Shown piece by piece: positions 33,461 through 46,637 of a DNA stretch of 64,000 nt (within the stretch, counting starts at the first letter, position 1; each line of letters opens with the position of its first letter). Under the pieces are notes generated by a model, which saw only the letters and a program-made list of their open reading frames with translations, did no database searches and had not been told where the DNA came from. Origin of the DNA: Gymnogyps californianus (taxonomy: Eukaryota; Chordata; Aves; Accipitriformes; Cathartidae); NCBI RefSeq assembly GCF_018139145.2, contig NC_059471.1, forward strand, positions 46,299,845 to 46,363,844. The letters are read 5' to 3'. A program made the translations under genes and the position numbers.

Positions 33461-33667
33461 AGTCCGGGCAGTTGGACTAGATGATCGTTGTAGCTCCCTT
33501 CCAACTGAAATCTTCTCTTCTCTTCTCTTCTCTTCTCTTCTCTTCTCTTCTCTTCTCTTCTCTTCTCTTCTCTTCTCTTCTCTTCTCTTCTCTTCTCTTC
33601 TCTTCTCTTCTCTTCTCCTCTCTTCTCTTCTCTTCTCTTCTCTTCTCTTCTCTTCTCTTCTCTTCTC
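33461..33667 (+). repeat. CR1-like LINE 3' end with (TTCTC)n tail, copy 3
   Basis: Same locus as in copies 1 and 2. The tract is about 157 bp with a single CTCC interruption. Confidence 0.7.
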
Positions 33668-34711
33668 ACTGGATTCATGGAGAGAGGCTATCACTGGCAC
33701 ACTAGAACACAGTCAGGCAATATCTCCAATAATACATATATATTAATATTCTGACGGACACTGGAGTATGCAGTGATGGAAGCAATTACGGGAGAAGCAG
33801 TTAGGTTTGAGAGTGACTTTAACTGCACTTTGAAGCAAACATTTCATAGAAAGATAGGGGGAACAAAATCTTCTGTAGCAATTGCTGTAACAGTGACTAC
33901 TTATTAAGGGGAAGAAATCTCATTGCTTTGAGCAGTAAAGATTCCTAATGATGGAAACAAATATTGCAAGTGAATCACAAATGTGAGGTTAGCCAGAAGA
34001 TGCATTTCAGGTCATCTTTTCCTTCAATTCTTCTTAGCCCAAAGTGTCTGCAGCTCCTTCTGTATTTTTTACTGTTTTTTCACATGCCAGTAGAGCCACA
34101 GTTCTTGTCTAAATGATTTAAATTTGTCATAAGTATATCTGCATTTTGCTGTTCTATCAGCATTTACAGTGAGGGAACTTATTCACAGGAACTATTTAGT
34201 GCAGAATCACTCCTCAGGAAAGGTGAATAGGTAAAACGATGAGGACAAATTTTATTTATATCAGTTTAACTAAGGAGTTTCTTGTGAAGACAGTACATCT
34301 GTGTTAGGGTGAGATTAGAATTAGCCCAACTAGAATCAGCCAAACAGGACACTTCATTAGATGAGTACCCCGAACACGTTGGACATATTGCCCGAGCAAT
34401 CGATTGTGCAGACTACATTGGAGAAGGGTTAGAGAGTTCTTTAATCTTCTCAAAGGGAAAAAGCAAGCCATCCAGATTCGTTAATATAGTTTTTATAATT
34501 GCAAGAAAAAAGGAAGTATGATACCGGTTGCCACAAGATGTCCCAAAAATACCAATTGTTTCTGTCCTGCAGACATCTTCGGTACCGCTGGTCACCTCTA
34601 TGAGGTGGGCAATGTGTCAGTCTGGTCTGGGAAGAAAGCAAAGCAAAATTTCTGACTTGTTTTTCTCACTTTTAGTGCCACTACAAAGGTATTAGATGTC
34701 CTCTGAATATA

Positions 34712-34753
34712 TTTCATTTCATTTCATTTCATTTCATTTCATTTCATTTCATC
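34712..34753 (+). repeat. (TTTCA)n microsatellite, copy 3
   Basis: About eight perfect TTTCA pentamers at the homologous position. Confidence 0.9.
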
Positions 34754-37700
34754 CCAAAGGCAGCACTTCGGGATAAATGTTCGTCAGTCAAGGATGCTGC
34801 TGTCACATCCTTTTGGGAAAAGTCCACACGAGAGGCCAAAATCTCTTCTTTTTAGAGAGTCTACAATCTAGAGATTTGAGCATAACGAACGTTTTTTTAT
34901 CACCTTTACTTGTGTGAACAATTCCGTATTTTCATTCTGGATTGACATCAATGTGAGAAGAACATCTAGGCCACATGTTTTGGTTTGGTTCTTTTCTTCA
35001 GGAGTGAGTAAAAATATTTTCCAGGCATGCCATCAGCATTTACGTAATTTTGCAAAGCAAGTGGACTGGGGAGAAGAGAAACCACTTGGTCAAGGTTACA
35101 GAGAATGTAAGGGGAAACTGTGGAGTTAGACCCAGACTTCCCGATTCTCTTTCTCCCTCCCTATTAGAAGCCCTGTAGATGTATGTTTGGCTCCCTGTTT
35201 TCCTCATGGTTCCCCGTTGGAGTTTTGTCTCTTGTAATGGCAGACCGCTAACTTTCAAGGTTTGTGAACAATATTTGGACACAGGAAATGTCACAGGAAG
35301 AGAAAATACATCTCTGCCTAGGTTTATCTTAACCCTACCTTTCTTTTCACCAGCATTCCCATGCTGCCCAGTATTTTGAAACCCTTTCAGTGTAAATTTT
35401 GGCATAGTGTTGCAGCATCTATGACACTCTCATGTGTGCTAATAGGGAGGATTGCTGTTGTTTACCTCCTGCCTCCAATGCATTCCCAGTCCAATTGTTT
35501 TCTCTACAAGCAGGATACCGTTGCTTTTCTTGCATTAGATTTTTGCTACGAGAGAATTTTTGATGGGTTTAATTTTGTGATAAAACCATGTGCAAGCCAT
35601 ACCCTTCTTCCAATGAAGTGGACAACAGAGAAAGAAAAATTCGATTATGAGACACCGCTAAAGATGTTAGGGGTGAAAGAAAGCAATAGAAGTCATGTTG
35701 TTCTATAGGTGGAGTCTGCCCATGCGCACACTGTGTACAGCCTAGCTGACTAGACATCTGCGCTGAGTTCTTTCACATTGTGCTTCCAAAAAGAGAATTG
35801 GGAGATTCTCTCGGTTAAATTAAACAAATGACCAGCTGGTCCTCTGTACAATGACCTGCAGAATAATACTACTGGTATGAATCGGTTCGTCACTTCCTTA
35901 CAGCTTTCTTTTAGGGGAAAAATGTCAGAGTGTCGCCATTTCTTAAAGCACAAACAGAGGTAACAAACTCTGTGTGTATGTAGAAAAAATACCATAGGAA
36001 TACTGGAACCTCGGTTCAGCCTTGAACCTCTGTCCTGGATGTGCCAGAACCCACAGAGACCACTGTCATCCTCAGTAAATGACTTCTTTTCTGTTTGTGA
36101 ACTCTCTAAGCCTTCATACTCACTCATCCACTGCATTCTTTTTCTTCACAGCATGGTTTAGTGACTTATGCTTAGGCTAGTCATCTTGGGGCTGGGAGGG
36201 AGATGTTCACTGCCGATGTTGGGAATCTGAGTTGAGGTATCTGAACCAAGCTGTTTAGTTCTGACTGTAAGTGCTGTCTGTTTCTGTTCTTTGTTCTTTT
36301 CTACATTTGGAAATTTCCTTCTCCGATACGTTACCCAAACTTACTGTTCAAATGGATGTTCCTGCCATGCAATACATTTGCGAGAATTTTCAGAGAAATG
36401 GTGATGACAGGGGAACAAAAGCACCTACGGTGACTTTTGCTTCCCACAATATATGTCTAGCCAAGTGCATTGCTTTTGTTTAATGTGCCTATTTCAGAAG
36501 GCGTAACACGAAAAGTGAAAATGAAGACTTCCTGAACACACTTAGAAACACCTGGAAGGAGCTGTACATACCCGGGAAACAATGATGAATGATCCTTTGG
36601 GCCCCCGTTCTCATTCTGTCATAGCTGCCATTGATTTTAATGGGAGCAAGGTCTGACTGTGAGTTTTGGCTTGGCAGAGTAAGTCCTTCCCTAGGAGTCC
36701 AAACCTAGCCATTCAGCCATGTTTGAGCATTCTCCTGCTCTCCCTGCCTCTCTGCAGCTGCCACTGAAGTGTAAAGAAGGATTGTGAATGCAGAAATAGT
36801 TTTGTGGTCAGTTTTTGGTGTTGGAATGTCTCTTGACATGAAGGAAATCCTTGGCATATTATTAAAACTTCACCATTTGCAGTAAGAAATTGTTTCTGTC
36901 ATTTGTACACACTTGCTGATTTCTGTTGCTATTCTTTCCTTTGCTTTACTCATGTTCCGTTTTACCCTCCATTCTTATTGCGGCTCTATCCAGGCCTGGC
37001 CATTTAAGCATAGATTTATACAGCAGTTGAGTCAAAAGCCCTTGTGTTCACTGAAGCCTCCCCGAACTTCCACAACCTAAATGATTAGTATCATAATGCC
37101 AATCCCTAATACCCAGCTATAAGGAATCCTGCAGAGGAATACTACAAATGGGTGTCTACTACGATTTCACGTCAAAGCACGAGTTGCTTGTTCTCCTCTC
37201 ACCCTTGTCCCTAATTCCCGTCTTTTTTTTTCCCCCTGTCTTTCTCAAGGCAGGTTGAAGAGATTACTGAAGAAATGTCTCATATTGGACCTGATTCTTG
37301 TATACCTTAATAGCTCATCAGACTATTCTTCCGAGGAAGACAACACTCCGTGAAGTGAAAACCTACCGCACCCTCATGTTGTCACCCTTTTTACTCAGCT
37401 GGTAAAAATGGTCTAGAGGAGCTGCAGAGAAACGAGATCACAACTCATTGTTTTTCCAGAACATTCACCAGCACAATATGAAATCTAAGGAACAATATAT
37501 GCCATAACTGTCAAAATAACTGAACAAAGGACACTTGAGGGAGTTTAATGCATTTTTTTTCACATACCAATTTGCAACTTTCAAAAATGTACAATGTGTT
37601 TTTCAGCCACTAGGGCCAATTAGTGAGTTTCTACTGTAAGCAGCTATGTACTGAACAGAGGAGGTCAATATGATGTAATGTTGTGCTGTCACTCATCAAC

Positions 37701-37779
37701 TAGTTGAAGGATAATCTAACCGTTCATGACATCAGTGGGACTTTGGAGGAGTGACATCCTTGAGTTAACTCACTTTTAC

Positions 37780-37965
37780 CCATTGTCTTCTGTGGTGTGA
37801 TAGGACTGCTGTGGTGTTTTCCTCAAAAGGTTTTCAGAACTTGTATCATCAGAGGCATTTTGATTGTAGTAGACGGCCGTCGTGCTGTCAGTTAGAGACT
37901 CAACAGAAGCTGCGTTTCTCCAAGATGTTTCACTTTTCCTTTCAAACACTATGGGAATACACAGT
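37780..37965 (-). other. Candidate minus-strand exon (unrecognised), copy 3
   Basis: Homologue of 5,237-5,422 in the third copy, with splice-site dinucleotides and open frame preserved. Confidence 0.25.
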
Positions 37966-39868
37966 CTGTAGGAAGCTGAGATACTTTCCCTCAAAGGCTT
38001 AGAATCAATTTAATGTTAACAAGTTACTGTACTGACAAGTACTGGTAGAGATGACCTAAGATATCTTGCGTACATCCGTTCAGAAGCAGTCATTATATAT
38101 GCTGACTCTCTTTGGATACTCCTTTCTCATTTGACATGAAAAATGAGGCAGTGCCAGGGTGAGCTGCTGCCTTTCTAGCTTCTGTGTTTGCCATAGGAAG
38201 GGTGGACTATCAATCCAAAAGCTAATGGGGAGAGTGAAGGGCCAAAGTGAGTGAAGAAAGAGGGGCAGACAAAGCTGGAAGAAGAGACCCTTTATAGGAA
38301 AGCAAGGCAGATGACAACAGAGACTGATGGTGACAAAGGGAAATGGCTTCTGTTCACAGAGCAGCTAGTCTTCCTGGAGGACCTCTTGATAGCTCACAAA
38401 GACCTGTCCTTTGCTTGATGCTTTTTAAATTAATCCAGTGGCAGTAACTAGTACTGCACAATGAACTAGCTGCAGTCAGGCATTTTGCTATGGGCACAAC
38501 CTGTTGCTTCCAGCATGTTAATTTACCCGACACTATCTGTGAAACTCACTCTGGTATTAAAGGGAAAGCAGGAGAAACAAGTGAAGCTGTGTATTTACTG
38601 TTTGATAACTAGTTTTCAAAAGTCTCTTCACTTCAGCAGATGATTTATATCATTTAGAAACGTCACCTACTAATATAATTTCTTAAATAACAAGTGTTTA
38701 TTAGCAATTAACAAACATGAGACGCGTCCTTTTTTCAAATGTCAAAACCTGGTTTAAATAAGTACTTTACATTGTGTTTCTTGAAGCTTGCCAAATGGAG
38801 ATGGTTAGAACAAGAGAGAGGAAAAAAAAAAGGAGTCCTTTAGCCCCAATATTTGCTCTTAACTGCACAAGCTACAAAACATGTGTGGAGGATGCTCCCG
38901 CTAGGTCTCCCCTATGGGGATACAGGGGATACAAACCTCCTTGGTAGAAGAGGGAACTAAAGCTAGGGTGGGATTCGGCCCACTCTGACTTCTGTGTCTA
39001 TGTTTGGACTAGGTGTCCACACAGCCGTTAGAGTGAGTGGATATCAAGGGCTTGGCACAGTAGCCTACCCCTTGGCATCATGCGGGTGTGATCTGAGATT
39101 CTATAGGTGTGTCCTCTGGCTTCCAGCTGTCCCCTCAGAAGGGCAAGACCGTCCCTAGGTCCTGTGTCATATCTGCTAGGCTCTAGGTGCTAGTTTCATT
39201 ACAGCATCTTAAATGGCATGAAGTTGCCTGTGTGTAGGAAATCGAACTGAGGCCCTAGTCAATACAGTCAGTTAAGTCTAAAGGTGTCCTAAAGATGTCC
39301 ACTTTAGGACAGCGTGAATAACTTTTTACTCCGCTAACTATAATGGGATCTTAGCAATTTTTTACTATAAATATCTGCAATATAGCTATCTAAAGTCAGA
39401 GGAGCTGAATTCCAACCTGGATGTCTCGTGTTTGAGTGGATGGTCTCAGCATCTCTGGCTAGCTCTTGAAGACAAGCTTTTACTACTCTATCGTATGTCA
39501 AAGCTGACTAGTAGTGTTCCCAGACTAGATCTCCAGGATGCAGCTGCCGTCTGCAACGGGAAAGAGCAACGTTTTATTTGCAGAGCCTCATGGAGTGGGC
39601 TATGGCTGTCCACGCGCAACTGTGACTGAAGTGCTTTTCGAACATCCAGGGAGAAATTTAAGTTCTTGGAGAGATTCTTATCAAAAACTTGGGTGCTGTC
39701 AATTTTCCTGTGTCACCAGACTGAAGAAGAACATAATTTTTCAAGCAGTCGCTTACACTTACATGCCAAAACCATATTTACGTCATGCTTCAGGTGACCA
39801 TTTTCTCCTGTGAATCTGGAACTTGTGTACACAAGCCTTACTGTCCCTGGTGCAGAATGGTAAGAGAG

Positions 39869-40935
39869 CATCACTGTTCAGGAGGGCTGAACAGGCTGTT
39901 CAGGAGGGCTAGGCAGGGCAGGCGAGGGGGGGAGTTGCACTGTATGCACGGGAGAGGTTTGACTTTACAGCCCTTACCGTTCGGGATGATGTGGTCGAGA
40001 GCCTGTGGGTGAGGATTAGGGGGATGGAAAACAAAGAAGATGTCATTGCGGGTGTCTACCATCAGTCACCCAGCCAGGAGGATAGCACTGATGAGGTATT
40101 CTATAGGCAATTAGGAGAAATCTCTGGATCGGCAGCCCTTGTCCTTATGGGAGATTTCAATTTCCCGCACATCAGCTGGGAATACCATACTGTCACGGCT
40201 GGGACAAGTACGGCTGGGAAATTCCTGAAGTTTGTTGAAGATCATTTCTTTGCACAAGCACTCAGTGAGCCAGCTAGGAAAGGTGCCCTCCTAGACTTGC
40301 TATTTGTGAATAAAGAAGGACTCGTGGGAGATGTGATGGTAGGAGGCTGTCTCGGCCACAGTGATCACAAAGAGGTGAGTTCAAAATTTTGGGTGTAATG
40401 AGAAAAAAGGTCAGCATAATTGCTACCCTAGATATCAAGAGAGCAAACTTTAAGCTACACAGGGAGCTACTTCGCAGTGTCCCCTGGGAAGCTACTTTTG
40501 AGGACTTAGGGCTGCATGAGAGCTGGTCAGTTTTAAAGAACCACCTTCTAAAAGCACAGGAGCAGGCAATGCCATTGTGTTGAAAGCCAAGCAAGCGGGG
40601 CAGAAGACCAGCTTGGCTGAACAGGGAACTCCTCTTGGAACTCAGGCGGAAAAAGAAATTGTATGAGCTCTAGAAGCACGGCCAGGCTTCGCAGGAAGAC
40701 GACAGAGCTGTGGTTCACATATGGAGGGAGAAATCTCGAAAGGCCAAAGCTCGACTGGAGTTGAAACTGGCCAGTGTTCTGTCAGATGACAAAAAAAACG
40801 CTTTTTGAAGTATACTAATAGCAAGAGGAGGTCTAAGGAAAGTATCGGACCCATACTTGATGAAGATGGTCGCCTGACAAATGGGGATGAAGACAAGAGA
40901 GAGGCATTTAATGCTTTTGTTTTGCCTCAGTCTTC
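39869..40935 (+). mobile_element. CR1 LINE ORF2 endonuclease fragment, copy 3
   Basis: Homologous to the fragments in copies 1 and 2, with seven G in the frame-setting run, as in copy 1. An extra A in the run near 40,791-40,799 gives a further difference from the other copies. Confidence 0.9.
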
Positions 40936-41146
40936 AGTATTAATCACAGACCTTGGGCTACCCAACCTTATTCCAGTTATATGTGTGTGCTCCCCTATCT
41001 CACTTCTCAGCCGTTCAATACGTCCCTCTTCAGACACGTATCTTTGCAAGTATACATTGCATGAGGAGGAGGTGTTGCAATCCTGGAAACTCTTTCCTAG
41101 CCCTGCTCCTAGAGGGCTGACAGAGAGTTCTGCTCACTCTTCCCTT

Positions 41147-41340
41147 ATTTTCTTTCTCTTCCTTTCTTCCTTTCTTCCTTTCTTTTTTCTCTTTCTTTCT
41201 TGCTTGCTTGCTTGCTTGCCTTCCTGCCTTCCTCCCTTCCTGCCTTCCTCCCTTCCTTCCCTCCCTCCCTCCCTCCTTCCCTCCCTTCCTTCCTTCCTTC
41301 CTCTTTCCTCTCTTTCCTCTCTTTCCATCTTTCCTTTCCA
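41147..41340 (+). repeat. Polypyrimidine (CTTT/CCTT)n tract upstream of the gene, copy 3
   Basis: Homologue of the tracts in copies 1 and 2, with one TTCCTTTC block fewer at its left end. Confidence 0.9.
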
Positions 41341-42539
41341 CAAAAGTCAAGGCAGGCTCACACAACAGCTTGGGGTTCAGCTTTAACTTCTCCTTACTCT
41401 GCTTCCTACATTTGGAGCCAAAGAGACAACAGGTCTGGCTCGAGCAGGCAGAAGGACGCCTTTCTTCTCTCTGCCAACCGCCTAAAGCATCCCGGGAAGA
41501 GTGAGAGGTGGGCAGGACGCGTCTGCAACCCCCTGGGCTGCACTATTCTGGTCTGCTCTGCTTCTTGCAGTTTCCCCCCTCCCCGTCCTTGAGACGCCGG
41601 GCTTCTGCAGACAGCTGCTCACTCAAGAAGGCAGCTATGCAGCTGCTGTTTCTAGGGCAGCTGGCAAAGCCAAACTCCTCTCCCATTTTCCATGGGAGTG
41701 CCAACACCACCTTCTACCTGGACATTAGGTGAAGAAGAACAAAGTTGGCGTTAAAGAGTTGGAGTTAAGGAAACTCCGTCTCTGGACTCTGTCACCACGG
41801 TGCATCCTCTTTCTCCCTGCCCCATAACAAGAGAGAGCCTTTCCACTGGCACCGCTGCTTTGGCTGGAGGAAACGTGCCCTTCTCACCCTCACGGCAGTG
41901 GCACCGGGAGACCTGCAGAAAGAGGGTGGGACCGACTGCGGCTGGCACCGGGACGGGCACGAAGCATCCCGGGACACATCCCCACCTACTCGTGACCAAA
42001 AGCAGCTTGGCAAAGCTGCTGGCAAGCAGCGTGGCAGAAAAGGCCCGGGGGTCCTGGCAGACACCGGGTTGCCCAGGAGCCAGCAAGGTGCCCTTGCCCA
42101 AAGGCGGCGGCGAGTGGTACCCGGGGCTGCACTGGGCAAAGCCTTGGCAGCAGCTGGAGGGAGGTGACCCTTCCCCTCTGCTCAGCGCTGGGGAGGCCAT
42201 GCCTGCAGTGCTGTGCCCGGGTCTGGGCTCCCCAGGACGAGAGAGACACGGGCAGAGTGGGGAGAGCCCCCCAGGGCCCCTCCCCCACCCCCGCCCCCCA
42301 GGGCGACCCTTGGGCTCAGAACGGCATGTTGTGTTGACCCGGCGCTGGCCCGGCAACGGCCCCAGTGCCTGCAGGGACGGCGCTGTGACAGCACGCAGCG
42401 GCGCTGGGGAGAGCCAAGCTCTTGCCCAGCAGCACTGCCCGGCACCAGGACCCCCTTGGCAGCCTTGCTCGAGCCGGCTGGGCACTGTCCTGACCCCCAC
42501 CATCGTGTCCCCCGCCAGGCTTCTCCTGCCCTCGGTGCG

Positions 42540-45500
42540 ATGGGCCAGGTGAACTGCTGCCGCGGCTCCAGGTAGGCTCCCCCCGCGGCTCAGGGACACG
42601 CCGGCACTGCCGGGCCCCGCACCAGCCGCCTTTCTCATGCCCGGTGCCGTCTGCTCTGCAGGGATGACCCTGACCCCGAGCAGCAGTGCGCGCCCGTCCC
42701 GCCATCACCCGAGCCCCTGCTCCATCAGCGCGTGCGGGTGACCCAGGGCCATGCAACGAGGAAGAGGGACCTCCTCCTCTTCAGCGACGCCTTGGTCATC
42801 GCCAAGCCCCAGTAAGACTCGCAGAGCCCAGCTGCCTTTCCTCCCAAGCCCTGGCCCTGGCCCCAGGGCAGGGACAGCCAAGGAGCAGCCCCAGGCCCCC
42901 GGCACCTTGCTGCTGGATGCAGCCATGGCCGTGCCCGTGGCAGGCGGGTGCTGGAGGGGAGCCACCGGCCTCGGCCACCTCCACATCACTCCCTGCCGCT
43001 CCTCTCTGCAGACGTGGCAGCGCCCCGCGCCCGCAGCTCTGCCTGGCCCTGGGCCAGCTGCAGGTGCTGAGCAGCGGCAAGGGGGCAGCCGGGGATGCCG
43101 CCGAGGAGGAGGAAGGCAAGCCCACCAACTCCCTTGTCCTCGTCTGGCCCTGCGGCTCCTGCATCGTCACCTTCCGGTGAGTCTCGGTGCCACGTCCCAC
43201 GGCAGGGCTGGGCAGCGCCCGCCTCTGCCCGCAGGCTGGGGAGCAGCGGGCACTCAGGCTGTTTCTCCTCTCTTTCTGCAGCTCCCGGGCGCTGAAGGAG
43301 CTCTGGGTCAGCGCGCTCCTGGGGTAAGCCCTGCCTGGCAGTGCAGCCTGGGGGGCCGTGCTCACATCACGGGGGGATGCTCCAGGCGGAGCCGTACGAG
43401 GCGGAAACACCGCTCCCCAGCTGGGGAGAGGTGCCCCCACGGCTGCGGGCAGCTCTTGAGCGGGCAGAGCTGGCGCAGCGGCTTCGCCCAGCTCTGTCCA
43501 GCCAACACCTGCCCAGCCCCGTCCTCACCACTGCCGCTGCTCTCCGCTCGACTGCCGGGCGGTGCCCGGCTGCTTCGGGGCAGCTTGCAAGTGCTCCCTG
43601 GGCTGGCAGGAGAGGGAAAAGGCGGCTTGGGTCTCACACAGCTCTTGCTCTGCCCCTTGCCCCTGCACAGGCCACCAGAAGGAGTGGAGGGAGCCCGGGT
43701 GACCCAGCTGCCCTCCATCAAGCTCCTGCTGAAGGAGCTGAGCAGCCGCCGTGCCGTGAGTGTCCCTCCTGTCTCTGCTCTGCCCCCAGATGCTGCTCCA
43801 GCCCAGCATCAGGTTTATCGCTTCTCACCTTCCGCTCTTTCCCCCTTGCCCAGGCGACGACACTACACGCCAGCAGCCTGGAGAGGCTGGTCGAGAGCCA
43901 GGCAAAGGTGAGGGTCGCTCGGGGTGCCATCTCAGCCGTCCCCTCCTCTCACACACGGCCAGGGGCCGATGCAGCTCGCCGGGGGCCCTTTCTGCTGCGG
44001 GGCTGCTGGGTGAGCGCGGTGTGTTGCTTGCAGGCTGGCGCAGAGCAGCGGCTACCACCCGTCCCCTCTGGCAGCCAAGGTGGACCTGGCCGCGCGGCTG
44101 GTGAGTTTGGAGAAGACGGGGGCAGGATGGCCCTTCTCTCCTCCTCGCGCAGGCGGGCACTCCTGCTGCACTGGGGCTGCTGCTGCCCTTCCCGCAGGGC
44201 ACGTCCGTCCCCATTGCTCTGCGGCAGGAGAGAGCTGAGCCCGCGGGGACCCTCGTTCCCAAACAACGCCTCTCCCGTGCGCTCAGCAGCGGGGGGACAG
44301 CGCTGAGAGGGTCCGGGAGCGCTCGCCTGGCGCTTCTCCTCCATGGCTCTTTGCTCTCTTTTCCTTGGCAGCAGGCGGGACCCGCAGCAGGAGGAGGGGG
44401 CTGCCCTGGCCCTTTGCGCGGCGAGGGACCTCGGCCGCTGCAGAGGCGCCGGGGCCGTCGGGCTCTGGCGGCAGGGGGGCTCTCTTCGGCCGGCCCCTGG
44501 CAGCTCTCTGCAGCCAGGACGGCACGCTGCCCCAGCCCATCCAGGTAAGCAAGCCTGGCCAGGGGGTCCCCAGCCCGCTGGCTCCTCCGCAGAGGCGCTG
44601 TCCCCAGCCCCACGCACCCACCTCCAGCCCCCCCTCCATCCTGCCCTAGGGAAAGCAGAGCCCTCCACACATGCTCCTGCCCCTGAGCAAGGTTCACCTG
44701 CCCCAGGGCCTGCCTCCAGCCACGCCACTCTCCTCTCTGTCCCCTGCAGGACCTGCTGGCTCTCCTGCGCGAGCACGGGCCATCCACGGAGGGGATCTTC
44801 CGGCTGGCGGCCGGCGAGCGCGCCTCCCGGGAGCTCCGGGAGGCCCTCGACAGCGGAGCGGAGGTCCACCTCGAAAGCCAGCCTGCACACCTGCTGGCCG
44901 TCATCTTGAAGGTGAACCCTCTGGACCTGGAGCCCAGCAGCTCCCGGCTCTGTCGCTGCCGGCGATGCTGCCTGCGCTCCCGGCGGCAGTGGTCAAAGCC
45001 TCACCCGGAGCCCTTGGCATTGCAGGACTTCCTCCGGAAGATCCCCTCCAAGCTCCTCCAGGCAGAGCTCTACGAGGAGTGGATGAGCGCCCTGCACAAG
45101 ACCAGCAGGCAGGAGAGGCTGGCAGGACTGAAAGAGTAAGTGCGGCGAGCAGCCTGCCTGCTCTGCAGGGACTGGCAGAGGCTGGGACTTGCCTGCAAAG
45201 CCACAGCCTGCCTGCAAAAGGCAAAAGCTGCGTCTTCTGCCAGCCACCTCTTGCTGCTGTGGGGTGGGGTTTTGGGGGGGAAGAGGCTCAGAAAAGCCTT
45301 TCTCTCCTTGGAGCACTTCCCGCAGGCACTGGGGGTTGCTCCACGAAGGGACAGGGAGGGAGGGAGGTGGCCGTACCTCAGCAAAGGCTGTCCCTCTGCT
45401 GGAGACCAGGCGTGGCCAGGGAGCCTTCCCTCGGCTGGGCTTGGCAGAGCTCAGCTCGGCAGAGCTGTGTTGACGATGGCTACTTTGTTAACGTTGCGTT

Positions 45501-46637
45501 CCTGTTCCCTCAGGGTGGCCAGCAAGTTGCCCAAGCCCAACCTCCTGCTCCTCAAGAGCTTGCTGTCCCTGCTGCAAGACATCAGCAGAAACGCGGCCAC
45601 CAGCAGGATGACTGCCGGCAACCTGGCCGTCTGCGTGGGGCCAAACCTGCTGAGCCCAGCCGAGGAGCACACGCTCCCCCTGGACGTCCTGCTGCAGGTG
45701 ACGGGGAAGGTACGCTGTGGTTACCAGCCGGCTACAGCCTTCTGGGCCCACCCGAGCTCTGCTGTGCAGAGGGACCTGGCTGCCTCCTCTCTGCAGCAAA
45801 CGCTCGTGGGGGAGCTGCCGGGAAGAGCAGCCCCACAGCTGCAGCTTGCTGCGCAGAAGCGAGGGTCAGGAGTGGCAAAGGCTCTTTGAGCCGTGTTCAG
45901 CCACCTAGGGGGAAACCAATGGTTTGCTGTGTGCAGGTGACGCGGCTGGTGGAGTTCCTCATTGAGCACCGCGGCGAACTCTTTGAGGAGGAGGTGGCTG
46001 GGCTTGCTGGTGCACGGGCCGAGGAGTCACCAATGATCCCAAAAGACACAGCACCAGGGGCAGAAGCAGAAACCGCAGAGGTATGTCAGGGCCACCAAGA
46101 GCGTGACAACAAAAGCCTCCCCCCTCAGAAGGTGGGACTGCTGCCACAGGGACGAGCAAGGTCATCCACCAGCCTGCAGCTCTGCTAAAGTGCAGAGTAA
46201 GGCTGATGCAGGTTGGCCATCGCACTGTGTGCAGTGATCCCACCAGAAGTGGCTCAGCCAGGCTGATCAAACCCACCCAAGGGAGCTGCCTTTCAGAGCT
46301 AAGGTAGCAATTGGGCAGGTAGGCGCTCACCACCTGGTAACTTCCACATTTCCATTGCAGGTGCCTCCAGTCGCTCTGGAAAGCAAACACCTGAAGGGCT
46401 CGTCTGGGGAGAGAAGGTAACATGAGCTAGCTTTGATTAAGAGGGAACTGATTCATGGTTATCATGGCTTTACCTGTCTAACAATACTATTGAATGGAAA
46501 GGTTGCCAGGCTCTTCGCAGGAAGAGGAAAAACAGTCCAACAGAAAGAGAAAACTAAGCTGCGAAGAGGAGAGGGATGGCCAGGCAGGCAAGAAAAGGCG
46601 AAAGCTGGAAAGCAAGATCTCAGGAATGGGCAACTGA
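42540..46637 (+). CDS. ARHGAP20/TAGAP-like Rho GTPase-activating protein, copy 3 (intact frame)
   Basis: Same architecture as the gene at 26,194. Exons: 42,540-42,571; 42,662-42,811; 43,012-43,176; 43,282-43,323; 43,671-43,755; 43,854-43,907; 44,034-44,100; 44,372-44,544; 44,750-44,911; 45,026-45,135; 45,514-45,709; 45,937-46,080. All exon lengths equal those of copy 2, so the 460-codon frame is preserved. Five residues differ from copy 2: V172E, P183L, G355P, M388V and Q452P. P355 matches the related mammalian protein better, so copy 3 may hold the older state there. The catalytic residues R274, K310 and N391 are kept. It is the last copy of the array, and its 3' flank continues into single-copy DNA. 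The tail exon 46,361-46,416 has four substitutions against copy 2 within a short stretch. The C-terminus is uncertain as in copy 2. Confidence 0.8.
46521..46637 (+). other. Candidate C-terminal exon, basic tail, copy 3
   Basis: The same 38-codon frame is kept, with two missense (K2E, S18R) and at least two silent changes relative to copy 2 and no indel. Maintenance of length and frame despite substitutions mildly favours coding use. Confidence 0.4.
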
